NCBI GenBank assembly: GCA_029959085.1
Contig: JARWIR010000002.1
Span: forward strand, 64,348,154 to 64,412,153
DNA: 64,000 nt
Direction: 5' to 3'
From: Nemophila menziesii
Lineage: Eukaryota; Streptophyta; Magnoliopsida; Boraginales; Hydrophyllaceae
Shown here piece by piece: positions 40,413 through 53,122 of this stretch (the first letter of the stretch is position 1; every line of letters starts with the position of its first letter). A program made the position numbers and the translations under genes. The notes below the pieces were generated by a model that saw only the letters and a list, made by a program, of their open reading frames with translations, was not told where the DNA came from and ran no database searches.

Positions 40413-43200
40413 CTATTCAGCTTCAAGGAGGTACATGACCTCCCCCGTATGTGGATCAACTCTGCGATTGGTATCCTCGCCTACATGGTAATGTTTTAGA
40501 CGATGCCCATTCACCATGAAGGTGTGTTGCTCGTCTGGATTCTCGATTTCTATAGCTCCATGCGGCGTAACTTTGGTCACCACGAACGGACCAGACCACT
40601 TTGATCTTAACTTGCCCGGATAGTTGCTGAACTTGGAGTTATATTTGAGGACCATCTGTCCAACTTTGAATTTCTTTTCACGAATGCGATTGTCATGCCA
40701 TCTTTTTGTTTTTTCTTTATAAAGTTTAGCATTCTCATAGGCATGAAATCGAAACTCATCAAGTTCATTCAGCTTCATCATACGATTCTCCGCAACTAAG
40801 GTTAGCTCCATATTCATCTCCGCAATTGCCCAATAGGCACCCATTTCAAGCTCAAGAGGTAAGTGACAAGCCTTACCATAAACAATACGATACGGAGATG
40901 CACCCACAGGTGTCTTGAACGTAGTACGATATGCCCACAACGCGTCATCTAATTTCATTGACCAATCCTTGCGTGTGGAACCAACTGTCTTCTCAAGAAT
41001 GGATTTGATCTCTCGATTAGAGACCTCAGCTTGACCATTGGCTTGTGGATGATACGCGGTAGATACACGATGTCTCACACCATACTTCTCTAGAACTTTC
41101 TTCAGATATTTGTTCACAAAGTGTGAACCTCCATTACTGATTATAACTCGAGGTGTACCATGTCTAGTGAAGATGTGTGACTTCAAGAATTTAATCACTA
41201 CTCGCGAATCGTTAGTTGGTAGAGCTACAGCCTCTACCCATTTAGACACGTAATCAACAGCTAGTAGGATGTATAGGTTTCCGTTAGATGGTAAAAAAGG
41301 ACCCATAAAATCAATACCCCATACATCGAATATCTCAACTTCCAGAATATTATTACACGGCATCTCATCTCTCTTAGATATATTACCAGTAAACTGGAAT
41401 CTGTGACACTTCTTGACATACTCATGACAATCCTTATGTAAAGTGGGCCAATAAAAACCGGATTGTAGTACCTTTGCAGCTGTATGATCTCCTTTGCAGT
41501 GTCCTCCGTACGGTGAATCATGACAACCCATAATAATGGGTAGAATATCTTTATCTGGTATGCATCTCCTCACCATCTGATCACTGCGTACTTTGTAGAG
41601 GAAAGGATCCTCCCAAAAGAATTGTTTAGCTCGGTGGGCTAGTCTATTTTTCTCTTGTGAAGTAGCTCCTTGAGGAAAAGAACCACTCACAATAAGATTT
41701 GCAATATCCGCATACCAAGGAGTCTCTAATGAATAAACTGAAAACAAACTCTCGTAAGGAAACTCTTCTCTAACCAACTCAGGTCCTCCATTAGACTCAG
41801 AACCTTCAAGACGTGAGAAATGATCAGCAACCTGATTATCACAACCCTTTCGATCCCGAATCTCTAAATCAAACTCTTGCAACAGTAAAACCCATCTAAT
41901 CAACCTCGGCTTCGCATCTTTCTTCTCCATAAGGTATTTAATTGCATAATGGTCGGTAAACACCACAACTTTCGCCCCAAGGAGGTAGGAACGAAATTTG
42001 TCAAATGCATACACGACAGCTAGTAATTCCTTCTCAGTTACGGTATAATTAATTTGAGCACTTGTGAAGGTTTTACTAGCGTAGTAGATGGAATGAAATA
42101 CCTTTTTCTTTTCTTTGACCCAGAACAGCACCCATAGCAAGATCACTAGCATCACACATAATCTCAAACGGAATCTTCCAATCAGGAGGTAATACAATAG
42201 GTGCAGAAATAAGCTTCTCCTTAATCTCATTGAATGCCTTTATGCAAGCTTCATCAAAAAGGAATTTGGTGTCCTTCTCAAGTAAGTTGCACAACGGCTT
42301 AGAGATTTTGGAGAAATCCTTGATAAAACGTCAGTAAAAACCAGCATGACCCAAAAAGCTTCTTACCCCTTTAACAGAAATAGGAGGGGGAAGAGTCTTG
42401 ATTACCTCAATCTTCGCACGATCAACTTCCAAACCAGCACTTGAAACCTTGTGACCCAACACTATACCCTCTCGAACCATAAAGTGACATTTCTCGCAAT
42501 TCAAAACCAAATCTGTCTCCCTGCATCTAATCAATACCTTCTCCAAGTTCAATAAACACTCCTCAAAGTTATCACCAAACACAGAAAAGTCATCCATAAA
42601 TACCTCAAGGAAGTCATCAATCATATCCCAGAAGATTGCCATCATACATCTTTGAAAAGTAGCAGGTGCATTACATAATCCGAATGGCATCCTTCGGAAG
42701 GCAAAGGTACCAAAAGGACATGTAAAGGTTGTCTTGTGTTGGTCTTTTGGATCTACATAAATCTGATTGTATCCTGAGTATCCATCCAAAAAGCAATAAT
42801 ATTCTCTACCAGCTAGCTTGTCTAACATCTGATCAATAAACGGAAGAGGGAGGTGATCTTTTCTGGCGGCCTTGTTCAACTTTCGATAATCCATACACAC
42901 TCTCCAACCAACAACGGTCCTTGAGGTAATGGCTTCATTCTGCTCGTTCAAGATGGTGGTAATACCACCCTTATTCGGTACGCATTGAACTGGACTCACC
43001 CATTCGCTGCTAGCTATGGGATAGATGATTCCCGCATTTAGCAACTTGATAACCTCTTTCTTCACTACTTCCTTCATAGCTGGCATCAATCTTCTTTGTC
43101 CTTCAACTGAACGCGCATTTTCATCGTCTAGAATGATTTTGTGTTGGCAATAGGAAGGACTAATACATTTGATGTCAGCAATAGTCCAACCAATCGCCTC
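40413..43200 (-). pseudogene. pol (RT, RNase H, integrase) of element C, 5'-truncated
   Basis: This is the only RT-containing pol in the window. In minus order: RT (43200-42331) with GWRVCMDYRKLNKA, PLPFIDQMLDKLAG and the catalytic VFMDDFSVFG; a TGA right after FLGHAGFY where related proteins have Arg (a CGA-to-TGA change); RNase H ([41 protein letters not shown]) with a frameshift near 42117; then integrase in the open frame 42115-40413. Its zinc finger has H237, H244 and C275 but Phe278 in place of the last Cys. The catalytic triad reads D307, N366 (IISNGGSHF) and E402, so the second Asp is lost. The C-terminal GPF module is [11 protein letters not shown] (residues 545-554). The N-terminal end stops at GWTIADIK near 43200; protease and gag are missing. 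Residue numbers refer to the 605-codon frame ending at 40413. Confidence 0.92.
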
Positions 43201-43202
43201 TA

Positions 43203-43315
43203 CACAAGAAAGTGTAAAGTATGAATAAATGGGGAAAATCTAGAAATTAAATACTAAGTACCCCTAAAATGATGTCTCAAGTATAGATTAATATATCATA
43301 AATATGGAGACATCA
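43203..43315 (-). repeat. 5' tip of the 3' LTR of element B (X type, truncated)
   Basis: Only the last 113 bp of this LTR remain. They match the tip of the B 5' LTR (50645-50757) almost base for base and end in ATGGAGACATCA. The B PPT follows (complement of ACCCCCAACTC, 43318-43328). The left edge abuts the broken pol of C. Confidence 0.8.
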
Positions 43316-46300
43316 AGACCCCCAACTCAAAGTTGTATCGTCTCGATACAATAAAGATAAGAGCAGCAGGGTAGTCTAAAATAGAAGAACAAGAAGAAAA
43401 ATAGAAAGTAATGAATGATCCTAGAGCAATATCCTAGAATATCTCATGTAGTAATGTTAAATAAATGATGCACATACATTCTTAATATATACATAATCAA
43501 CAATCCATAAATTCATGTCCAGATTAACTTTGCAATGCCAGAAGGAGAGGTCTTCAACTCAGTTTGTGTTAACAGCAATAGGGTGATCATAGGTCCTAAT
43601 ATATTATCCAATGGTCCACTCACCTATGCCCTCATTGTTCCGTTGTTCCTCCACCAAGTAGTCAGGAATCCTAAGGTCTTTATGGTTATAACGTTGACTT
43701 AGGGACGGTAATGATATGTTTGGATAATGAAAAGTGAGCTTTTGGCTCTCTACTCACATTTTATCAATGAATCGCCCTAAAGCTTGAGTTTCACTCAAAG
43801 ATGTTCTCACTCAACCAAATTTTTGGTACTCCGGTTCGCATCCCCAAATAACCCAATAAAACCTTTTCATGATTATTACATAACAAATTCCACTTTGCCG
43901 ATCCAAATCTTTTCAATCTATTTCATATATCTTTTTTTCTAAGTTGGTTATGGCTCCCTTTTTAGGTTAGATATTATACCACTTTTTCTCACATTTCTTT
44001 TATTTTTTCTTTTACTTTTACCCCGACAAAGGGTTACAATAATAAACTCATCATCATAAATAATCACAATTACAATAAAATTTCCCAATCCCAAAGGTTC
44101 AAAATGATGAAACCCACCACCCCAAACTCAAGCTCTAAAACAACTTTTCTCAGGTTTTACGATTCGAGTGCGGGTCATATGGATAAGTCCTATAAACTAA
44201 GGGGTATGGATTGTAATGTGGTTAATAAAAGGCTTTAGAAAGGCTCATAGGGCTAAGACAGATAATAATAATCAAATAAAAGGGTGAGAGAGCTAAAAGT
44301 TCCAAGCGGCTTCAATATGAAAGAAATGTCTTATTCACTTTTCCAACTACAAGATTTCGTTACTTTTTCACTATTAGTTCATAGACAAGCGGGTTTTCAA
44401 CTAATTTCAAACCTCACATTCTACACACCGATTAACTCTCCATAAGATACAACTCGACACTTCATATGCATTGCTTATTAATCTTCCCTATCTTTTACTT
44501 CCTGTTTTCATGCATGCATACTTAACATATTTGTGACACTGTACAAAAAACATACTACTTAATATCATTGATTTTAATTAAAACATACTTAATAGGTACA
44601 TTGACCATATTTTCTGCCAATTCTTTAACGTTAAAACTTTAAATTTATGCGTGAAAAAAAGATGAGGACAACGACTCACCACCCCCAACTCAAAAATGAG
44701 TCGTGTCCCAACGACTCGAAAAAGACTCAACAAAGCAAATAAGATTTAAACTAACACAAATATTACACATAGAATAAATGGTAGGGAAGAAATAAAACAT
44801 ACTCTCGAGGCTTATTGCCTCGCATGATCATCACCCAAGATATGGTGCAGTGCTTGTCTTGTATGTGAACTTCATGAATCAACAATTTTGCATTCCCTTA
44901 CCTTCTAATATGCTCCATTCCAATCAACCATACAACTCTATAAATCTCTTACTCATCTTCCTCCAGTTTCTTTCTTGAATACTCTCTTGTTTGAAGATGT
45001 TCATCCAGTAACATACATTTTGGCAACAACTGATAAGGCCTTAGAATCTTTGCTCATCTTGGGTGTTGGAATCTTGATTAGAAGATGCTTTAGCATCTTA
45101 TCCTCCCTAATCACAATTGCTTTTTCTTTAGCACTTGAATCCACCAAAATCAGTTTCTCTCTAATTCCTTGACTCGAATTACCCTTCTTTTTGTTCCCGG
45201 AACTTACACTTCACAATTGTTTTCTTCTTAATCTCACCCAATACCATCCTTTGATTCTTCGTCTCCCTAACACTGGATATTGTCTTTGTTATTTTTACCT
45301 CTCAATTGACCCCTTAACTCAAACATATGAACACTCTTGAAAAAATTTATTCCTTAATTTGGGTGATTTGTGTTTTTTGGGGTTAGGAAAGGTGTAAGGA
45401 TGATAATTCTTTACGTGGGTGTGATGGAATCAAGTTTTGATGATATGGGTTTAAGGAATTTTGGAAAGAGATTTTGGAATTTTTGAATTTTGATTCTTGG
45501 ATTCTAGGTGTTATGAATTGATTTGGTTGGTTGAATCTTGTTTATATGAAGGTAGGGAAGGATTTAGATATGATTTAATGGTTATTTGGTATTTTTTTAT
45601 GTGAGGTAAAGCTTCAATGGTGTTTTATGCAGTTTGGGTGTCTTCGGGAAGAAAAATGCTTAAGGTTTCCGATATAAAGGTGAAAAAATCTCCATTATAG
45701 GTCAATTTGCCGCGTCACGTACCGGGTTCCCATTTGTCAGATATCAGGTTCCCGTTTAGCTTCTTAAAATATTAAATTGCATACTGTCGTGTGACCATTT
45801 CCTCGCTTAACGACATGGTTGACAACCGGGTACCCATTTGGCAGAGAACGGGCGCCCAGTTAGTGAAACTTCTCCAGTGGATAGATATCGAAAACATATG
45901 CGGTCTACGCTCAAGAAAAAGTGAATTCTGACCTCCGAGCACAAAGTTATGGTCTTTCAAAATTTTCTGGTGTGTCGAGTGGTGTACCGCGGTAGGGGTG
46001 AGGTGTACCGCAGCAATTTTCTGATCCTCAGCGTGTAATGGTATGTTGCAAAGCTCGACATGGTTTTGGGATGCGGTGTACCACACGGTACAGCTAGCCC
46101 TCAGCATTGAACCTGATTTACATACTGTGACGACGGTTTCCCTCTAGGTGTGGTGCACCGTGGTAGAAGTGCGGTGTACCGTGTGGATCTTTTGTTCGGC
46201 ACCGTGGCACGATACATGCATGAGTGACGATGCGGTTTTTCATTGGAAGTCTCGCACGTGTACCTAATTTCTTGACCGTCGTGGCCTTTTTGTGGGGAGC

Positions 46301-46554
46301 GGTGCACCACGTGAAGGGTGTGGTGTACCGCAGGGGACTGTTGGATATCACAAAAACTTTGATTTTTCACCCAAACTCAATTTCTAAGGTACATGCACAT
46401 CAAAAACACTTCTACCTTTCTCATTACTACAATATCTACTAAAAACACATAACTAACTAATCTAAACAAAAACATACAATCATAAAAACTGTGGGATGTC
46501 TCCCGGAAAGCACTTTTGTTTAACGTCATTAAGTTTGATGTGTTAACTCTAAGA
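43316..46554 (-). mobile_element. 3' region of element B, mostly non-coding
   Basis: PPT-like motifs lie at 43318-43328, 44119-44129 and 44681-44691, with weaker ones at 45309 and 46368. The stem-loop is at about 44697-44717 and the conserved block at 43668-43800. A remnant of the small basic ORF also seen in E lies at 45180-45300. Two kinds of palindrome occur here: ACCGGGTACCC-like words at 45720-45850 and GCGGTGCACCGC-like words at 45965-46330. Confidence 0.7.
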
Positions 46555-47570
46555 TTATTTCTTAACATAACCTCCCTAGTAGTGAGTGAAGTTATCAATA
46601 TCTACCACGAGGAATTTGAATCCCTTGCCTTTCACTCCCACGAACTTCTCAGAGATAATCCTTGTAACCATGAATGGTCCCATCCAAGAACTCTTGGGCG
46701 TACGTGCGTTTTGTGGAGGATCAGGCTTTTTCAATGCGACTTCTTTGCCTATTCTGAACTCCTCCTTCTCTCTTTGTTTCTTGGGGTTCTCTTGCAACCT
46801 TCATGGCATGTTTTCTGGTTCTCTTATCCGCATGAGCAGGGTGTAGCCATTTTTAAAATTTGGAGGAACGTTAATTGGTGGTTTCTTTATAAGCTTTATC
46901 TCCTTCAATCCTAAGGTATCCACAACCTTGGTTGACTCTTTATCATCCTGTTTAATAGTGTCTAAGAACAGACAATCTCCTGGAGAACCAGGCAACTATA
47001 TCACTTTGAATACCTTAAATTTAATTTGTCCGTGTTGGACCCTCATTATCAATTCACCATTCTCAACATCTATTAGTGTATGCCCCGTGTCTAAGAATGG
47101 TCTACCCAAGAGATGGGGACATTCTTATCCGCGGCGTAGTCAAGAATAATAATGATAAGAATAATAAAATCACAAGGAAATATAAAACTACCAACTTTAA
47201 CTAAAACATCTTCAATTTTACCAACTGCTTGAGAGAGGGATCGATCCGTCATTTGTAATACCACCGAAGTAGGTACCACCTCTCCTATGTTGAGCTTCTC
47301 GAACCGGGATTTGGCATGAGATTGAAACTCGCGCCTAAATCACATAAACCTTTCTTGGTCCATCCTTCGCCAATGAAAATGGGAATTTTGAAACTTCTAG
47401 GATCTTGTAACTTTGGTGCCAACTTGCTTTGACATATAGCACTACAGTCCTCTGGTAAACCAATCATTTCCCCAGTTTTTAAACTTCGTTTGTTAGAAAG
47501 AATGTACTTCATGAACTTGAGATATTTGGCATTCTTTTGGGAGCTTCTACAAGCGGTACGTCTCACCATG
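46555..47570 (-). pseudogene. protease plus integrase C-terminal module, element B
   Basis: On the minus strand the protease part (47569-47091) reads MIGLPEDCSAICQSKLAPK, then KKGLCDLGASFNLMPN with the active site, then RSLSQAVGKIEDVLVKVGSF. The continuation 47090-46801 gives GRPFLDTG-like sequence and a linker. Then comes the integrase C-terminal module (46797-46555): FRIGKEVALKKPDPPQ, SSWMGPFMVTRIISEKFVG, DIDNFTHY, a TAG where E and D have Trp, and GGYVKK before TAA. RT, RNase H and integrase core are absent. Frameshifts and stops are present. Architecture is the same as in D and E. Confidence 0.8.
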
Positions 47571-49119
47571 TCAAGGAACTTCCTGAATTCTTTTTCATTG
47601 TTTTTATTTTTAACACGTTATGGGAATGGTGGTGGAGGACGTGTGTTGTTTACCATCTATTCTGGTGTCTTCTCGGTAGGGACACTCTTTGGTTCAATTA
47701 CCTCTTTGATTTCATCTTCAGTTGTTTCTTCAACCATCTCTTAAGAAATAGGGGTTGGTTCTTTTGGTTGTTTTATTTTTATCACTCTGAGTGGAGGTAA
47801 TTGTTTTCCACTTCTCAATCCAATCGTATAACAAGCATCATCTTGAGGATTTATAGTATCGCTTGGAAGTTTCCATTTTGGCTGGGTTTGTATTGCACTA
47901 GCAATTTGTGATAGCTGATACTCTAGTTGCTTGATAACCTTCTCTTGTTCTCTAAATCTTTGTAGACTCACATTTATGCTTTCAGTTATACTATCCATGA
48001 ATTTATCTAGGCTTTGCTCAAGACTATTAGTTGGAGGTTGTTGTGATGGTTTATCATATGTGGCTTGTTGCGTTGAATATGGATGGCAAGGTGGAGTTTG
48101 AACTCCATAGTTTGGCATTTGTTGATAGATTGGTTGTGGTTGAGCTTGATGATAATAATTCTGAGGTCGAGTTTGATAATAATTATCTTGATTTTCGACC
48201 CAACTCTGATTTTGTGGGGAGTAATAATTAGCATGATTTCCTGGAGTATGATAAATTCCATTCGAGTAATAAATTCTTTGATGAGATACGAAGGAAATTG
48301 AGGGTGGACTGTTAATGCAATTCACCCACAAATGCGTACTTTCTCCACAACCAGTACATGGAGGTATTGTATTAATCTGGCTCACCTGGGCTACGAAACT
48401 GTTCTCTAAACGTGATTGTAATTCTTCGATCTGTTGGCTTAAATCTTCGATCCTTGTTGCATTGAAGGAATCTTATTCCTCTGTCTCTAATGGCTAACTT
48501 CATTTTGTTTCAGTAACTCTTTCCATGTTACTACGAGCATCTTCTAGATAACACAAAACTTCCTTCTCCTAAGTTATCTACCTTTGCATTGGACTCGTTG
48601 TTGAGTCCTCCACTGAACATGGTTAATTAATATATGGGTGAGGATAAAGAAATGGACACCTCACTTTCTTTTTGTTAAATTGTAACCATGCGTCACCAAC
48701 ATTTTTCTCTTGTTCTTGCATGAATTGCTCTAACTCCAACATGTCTTTTAAGCGTCTACTTATCGGATAGAATCAGTCTAGGAAATTTGCTTAGAGTTAT
48801 CCCAATCTGGAATTGAATCAGGGTGTTGGTAGTCATACTAATTGCTTGCACTTCCAATAAAAAATAATTGGAGCACAACGTAGTACATATGTCCTTTGTG
48901 ACACCTTTTATGGTGTAAGCATCACAAATCTGCATGAATTTTTGAAAATTAACGAACCGGATCTTGTTGTGCAGCACCACTAAATCAGCCATAACTCGAA
49001 AATTGTTCATTCATGCCTGGATCAGGCCTGAATTTAGCGGCTTGGATTTTTGGAATGTAGATTCCGCTAGGTTGCACTCGCAATGGGATGGTAAGATCTA
49101 GATTTCTCGGACTTGACAT
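47571..49119 (-). pseudogene. gag of element B
   Basis: Gag starts at 49119 (MSSPRNLDLTIPLRVQPSG), matching the D gag start. The capsid core (48950-48600) is frameshifted and partly shortened, including KFMQICDAYTIKGVT. The zinc knuckle and C-terminal part are open from 48385 to 47741 (INTIPPCTGCGESTHLWVNC, then a Gln/Tyr/Asn-rich segment and QLEYQLSQIASAIQTQPK). A CCHC-like knuckle CTGCGESTHLWVNC is present. It is interrupted by several stops and frameshifts. Confidence 0.8.
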
Positions 49120-49219
49120 CTGAATAACCTAAAATAGACAAAACTAAAAACAAAAGCGTAAAATAGAACTAACTAAAAAATAAAAACACTAAATAAAAAC
49201 ACTAGGACTAATGATATAG

Positions 49220-49237
49220 TCCCCGTCAATGGCGTCA
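49220..49237 (-). other. primer-binding site (tRNA-Asp), element B
   Basis: On the minus strand this reads TGACGCCATTGACGGGGA, a diverged tRNA-Asp PBS, ten bases inside the LTR edge at 49247. Confidence 0.75.
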
Positions 49238-49246
49238 AAAACATGG

Positions 49247-50757
49247 TGGTGGTTAGGGTGTGATAAAATAATGATATAAATATTAAAAGAACTAAACACC
49301 CTATCCCACTACGTTACTCACTGCAAGTATCACAGATCGTATGCAAGTTTAGTTGATAAATAAAATTTGTCCGCAAGGACTACGCAAGTTAGCTAGGACT
49401 AATGCAAATATAAAGTGCAAATAAAAGAAGTTAGACGAATGATACTGCTAAAAGACTCCGAAATATTTTTTTATTTTTATGACTCTAATAATTAACTAAA
49501 TAAACTAAAGACGGGAAAATAAATAAGAGAATAGAGATAGTATTAGAGTTTAGCTGGAGATATAGCAAGTAATCCCCACTAGCCTTGTTTCATAATTATT
49601 ATCTGAGGGGAATTGTGTGATAACCAATAGCCAGGATTCTATATTCATCCTAACCCCCTTCCGGGTGGACTTAGGAGGCGACCTAACAATTACCAGGGGA
49701 CTTGGGTAAGGGGACCCTGCGCAATGATCTGTGGTTAATCTCAAACCGTAGTGACTATCTAGTTAGGCAAGCCCGTTAGGATCACAACCACACACTAGAC
49801 GTTTAAGTGGTGTTTCAATAATTCGATACCCCTTATGGGTGACCATCCAACTACTATGGTAATCCTATACGTTGCGCACCGAAAGAACTACAAACAATAT
49901 ATCAAAGCACATAAAAACATAGTTATCACTACTAATTTCAATTAAATGTAAAAGGATATCTCAAATTAAAATAGATATAAAACAATTCTAGAGTTCATAC
50001 CAATATTCTAATTTCAAGCTAAATATAATTAGTATACTATAGAAAGAAAGAAAATAAATTACAAAGGTGAAGGGTTGGAATGGCATGAACAGCTTCCAAC
50101 TCCTTATTGACTTCTTGTCACTTGATTCTATGTTGATTAAAGGTTAATTTGGAATAGAAATGATGATTTATCTAAGGTGGGAATGGATATATATATATAT
50201 AGGCCTTTGGTCAAAATATGGAGTAATCCCCAAGTTAAGGATTCCTAATCTTACCAATATTCATATTCCTAAATTGTAGGACAGGATAAACCTTTGGAGA
50301 TTTTGATTTGGTCATATCTCCTTTTTACTTATCGGAATTCAGTGTAATATCAGTCAAAACAACCGTGATAAAAAGAGTTATCAGTTGGTTGAATGACTCC
50401 TCCAAATTCGTGACCGACTTTATGCAGCAATTTCATTTGTGAACATTTTTCCAGCATGGCAAATTCTTTACTTTTTAAATATATCCAAACTTTTCCTTTT
50501 TGATCATGAATAAGGGATTTTCCTTACTTTTCCACTTGAAATCAGTTTCCATAGGTGTAATAGCTTCCATATACCTAAGTTCTACACAAGTAACACACAA
50601 ATTACGCGTAATATCTCATAAAGTAACAAAACACCTAAAACTAGACAAGAAAGTGTAAAGTATGAATAACTGAGGAAAAATCCCAAAATTAAGTACTAAA
50701 TACCCCTAAAATGATATCTCAAGTATATATTAATATATCAGAATTATGGAGACATCA
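49247..50757 (-). repeat. 5' LTR of element B (X type)
   Basis: This is a complete LTR of 1511 bp, TGGTGGTTAGGG to ATGGAGACATCA. Its outer (right) end cuts the gag of element A at 50758, so B inserted into A. Confidence 0.85.
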
Positions 50758-51126
50758 CACCTAATTATCGGATAGAATCGTTCGAGAAATATTTCTGGGA
50801 GCTTATCCCATCTTGGGATTGAATCGAGGTGTTGATCATCATACCAATCGCTTGCACTTCCGATCCAAAAGAATTGGAACATGACATAGTACATTTGTTC
50901 CTTAGTGACACCTTCGGTGATGTAGGCATCACAAATCTGCATAAATTTCTAAACATAACGAACCAGATTTTGTTGTGTAGCGCCACTAAATCACCCATAA
51001 CTCAAAAATTCATTTCAACATGCCTAGATCAGGCCTAAATCGAGTGTCTTGTACATATGGAGTGCAAATTCCCTTGGGTTGCACTCGGAGTGAGAGGGGA
51101 AGTCCTAAAATTTTCTATCTTTCCAT
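50758..51126 (-). pseudogene. gag 5' part, element A
   Basis: The start is at 51126 (MER, stop, KILGLPLSLRVQPKGICTP), with FRPDLGM after it, matching the D gag start. Core words occur in different frames (DAYITEGVTKEQMYYVMFQF in the 50730-50942 frame; SASDWYDDQHLDSI). It is cut at 50758 by the B LTR. The rest of A beyond B is not found. Confidence 0.75.
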
Positions 51127-51221
51127 CCGAATAACCTGAAATAGACAAAACTATAAGGGAAAAGTGTAAATAGAACAACTAAAATTAACACACTAAGTAA
51201 AACACAATACTAACGATGTAT

Positions 51222-51239
51222 TCCCCTGCAGTGGCGCCA
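51222..51239 (-). other. primer-binding site (tRNA-Asp), element A
   Basis: On the minus strand this reads TGGCGCCACTGCAGGGGA, with the first eight bases identical to the tRNA-Asp complement. Confidence 0.8.
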
Positions 51240-51530
51240 AAAACTTGGAGGTGGCAAGGGTGTGATAAAATAACAATATAAACAAAAGACAAACACATTC
51301 TACCACTACGATAAACTCTATGCAAGTGAACGGATCGTTTGCAAGTAATATGAAAGTAAAACAGATATTGATCTCTATGACTACGAAAGTAAGCTATAAT
51401 TTATGAAATTACTAAGTGCAATAAGAAAAGATGAATAATAATACCCTAAAGACACTAAAATATTTATTAGGTTTTATGACTCTAAACAATTAATAACTAA
51501 TTAAAGTAAGACTAAAAGTAAATACAAGTA

Positions 51531-51781
51531 CTCCCTTCGTCCATCAATGTTTGTTATACTTTTTTTCACACAGATTAAGAAAAACAAATTAATCCCCTTT
51601 ATGTTTACTAAACTACCCTTAACAAACTAAGTATATTAATTTAATGATGACAAGATTTTAAATATTAAATAAGGATAAAATTGGTAGAAAATGTAAAAAA
51701 GTTCCTTGATATCTTAAATGGACAACCTTTTGTGGACATCAACTTTTACAAATTGTGACAAACATTGATGGACGGAGGGAA
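51531..51781. mobile_element. Stowaway-type MITE
   Basis: This is a 251-bp element with long terminal inverted repeats CTCCCTTCGTCCATCAATG and the inverse ending in CATTGATGGACGGAGGGA, flanked by TA on both sides (51529-51530 and 51782-51783). The CTCCCTCCGTCC terminus and TA duplication define Stowaway (Tc1/mariner) MITEs of plants. Non-coding. Confidence 0.93.
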
Positions 51782-52521
51782 TAATTAAATTACAGAAGAG
51801 AAGACGTATGAGAGTTTAGCTCGAGAACTAGCAAATAATCCCAACTAGCCTTGTTCTATGTTGATTATCTAATGGAGAATTGTGTGATACATACGTAATA
51901 TCCAGGATTCTATATTTCTCCAAACTCCCGTCAGGGTAGACTTAGGAGGCAACCTCAACACTACCAGGGGACTTGGGTAAGGGGACCCTGTGCAATGATC
52001 AGTGGTTAAATTAAACCTTATTGACTATTTAGTTAGGCAAGCCTGTCGGAATCACTACCGCACATTAGACGATTATGTGGTGTTTCTATAATTGAATTTC
52101 CATTAGGGTGACAATACAACTACTAATGGTTTAATCCTATACGTTGTGCACTGCAAGAACTACACACATTAAATCAAATCACATAATACAGAGCTATCAC
52201 AAACAATTTCATTTGAATATAAATCCCAAATTCAAATAACATATAAAACAAGTCTAGGGTTCATACCATATGCTATTCTCAAGCTAAATAGAATTATTTC
52301 ATACTAAGTAAAGAAAAAAAGCAATTACAAATATCATATTCATGTTCAGAAGATAAAACATAATTAGAATACTATACTACTTGCTGAAAATTGATAACAG
52401 GAAGGGTTGGAATGGCATGAACAGATTCCAACTCCTTCTTCTCTTCTTCTCACTCGCTCCTGATGAATTATAGGTGTAATTATGATTAGGGACTGACTAA
52501 AGATGATTCTCTTATGGTAAA

Positions 52522-52524
52522 AGT

Positions 52525-52572
<48 letters not shown>
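52522..52572. repeat. (TA)n microsatellite in LTR of element A
   Basis: This is an uninterrupted AT/TA run of about 50 bp. A shorter one lies at about 50189 in the B LTR at a comparable position. Confidence 0.95.
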
Positions 52573-52573
<1 letters not shown>

Positions 52574-53122
52574 CTTGGATGAAATTAGGGATAAAGGCTA
52601 AGTATTAGAGTCCAAATCCAACTAAAACTCGTTTTCCTAAAATAGTGGAGTGGTTGGCCCATTGAACTTGTAAAATTCTTAACTTCTTCGTTACAGCTCC
52701 GAATCTAGTGATCCTGTTATCGAAACAACCCCAATTCAAAGAACTTCTAGAATATAAAATGGATCCTTCAAATTCCTTGTAGATTTTCTGAAGAATTAAA
52801 AATACTAGACATCTTCAAGTCTAGACAACTCACATTTACTTTCCAATTTATCTAAAATTTCCTTTTTAATCAGGTCTAAGGAGTTCTTTTGCTTTCCCCA
52901 CTTCTTATGATCGTCCCAAGGTGTCTTAGCTTCCAAGTACCTAAGTGCTACACAAATAACACACAAATTATGCACAAAAGCTCTAAAAATAGCAAAATAC
53001 CTAAAATAGACAAGAAAGTGTAAAACATAAATAAATGGGGAAAAATCACAAAACTAAGTACTAAATACCCCTAAAATGATGTCTCATGACTATATTATTC
53101 TATCACATAAATGGAGACGTCG

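Larger units (their letters stand above)
51249..53122 (-). repeat. 5' LTR of element A (X type, with MITE inside)
   Basis: This LTR of 1874 bp is longer than its relatives because of a 251-bp MITE (51531-51781) and a (TA)n run (52522-52572). It ends in ATGGAGACGTC at its outer edge, with Z LTR sequence beyond. So A inserted into a Z LTR. Confidence 0.8.

Noticed and set aside
45772..46370. Minus-strand ORFs in element B spacer
   Set aside because: Same cause: palindrome-rich spacer, no similarity to a protein and no start context.
47490..48301. Plus-strand ORFs opposite gag of element B
   Set aside because: They are antisense to gag and its linker.
43203..50757. Treating J (18300-18910) and B as one element split by nested insertions
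   Set aside because: The J LTR body is Y-like and does not match the B 5' LTR closely enough to be its partner.
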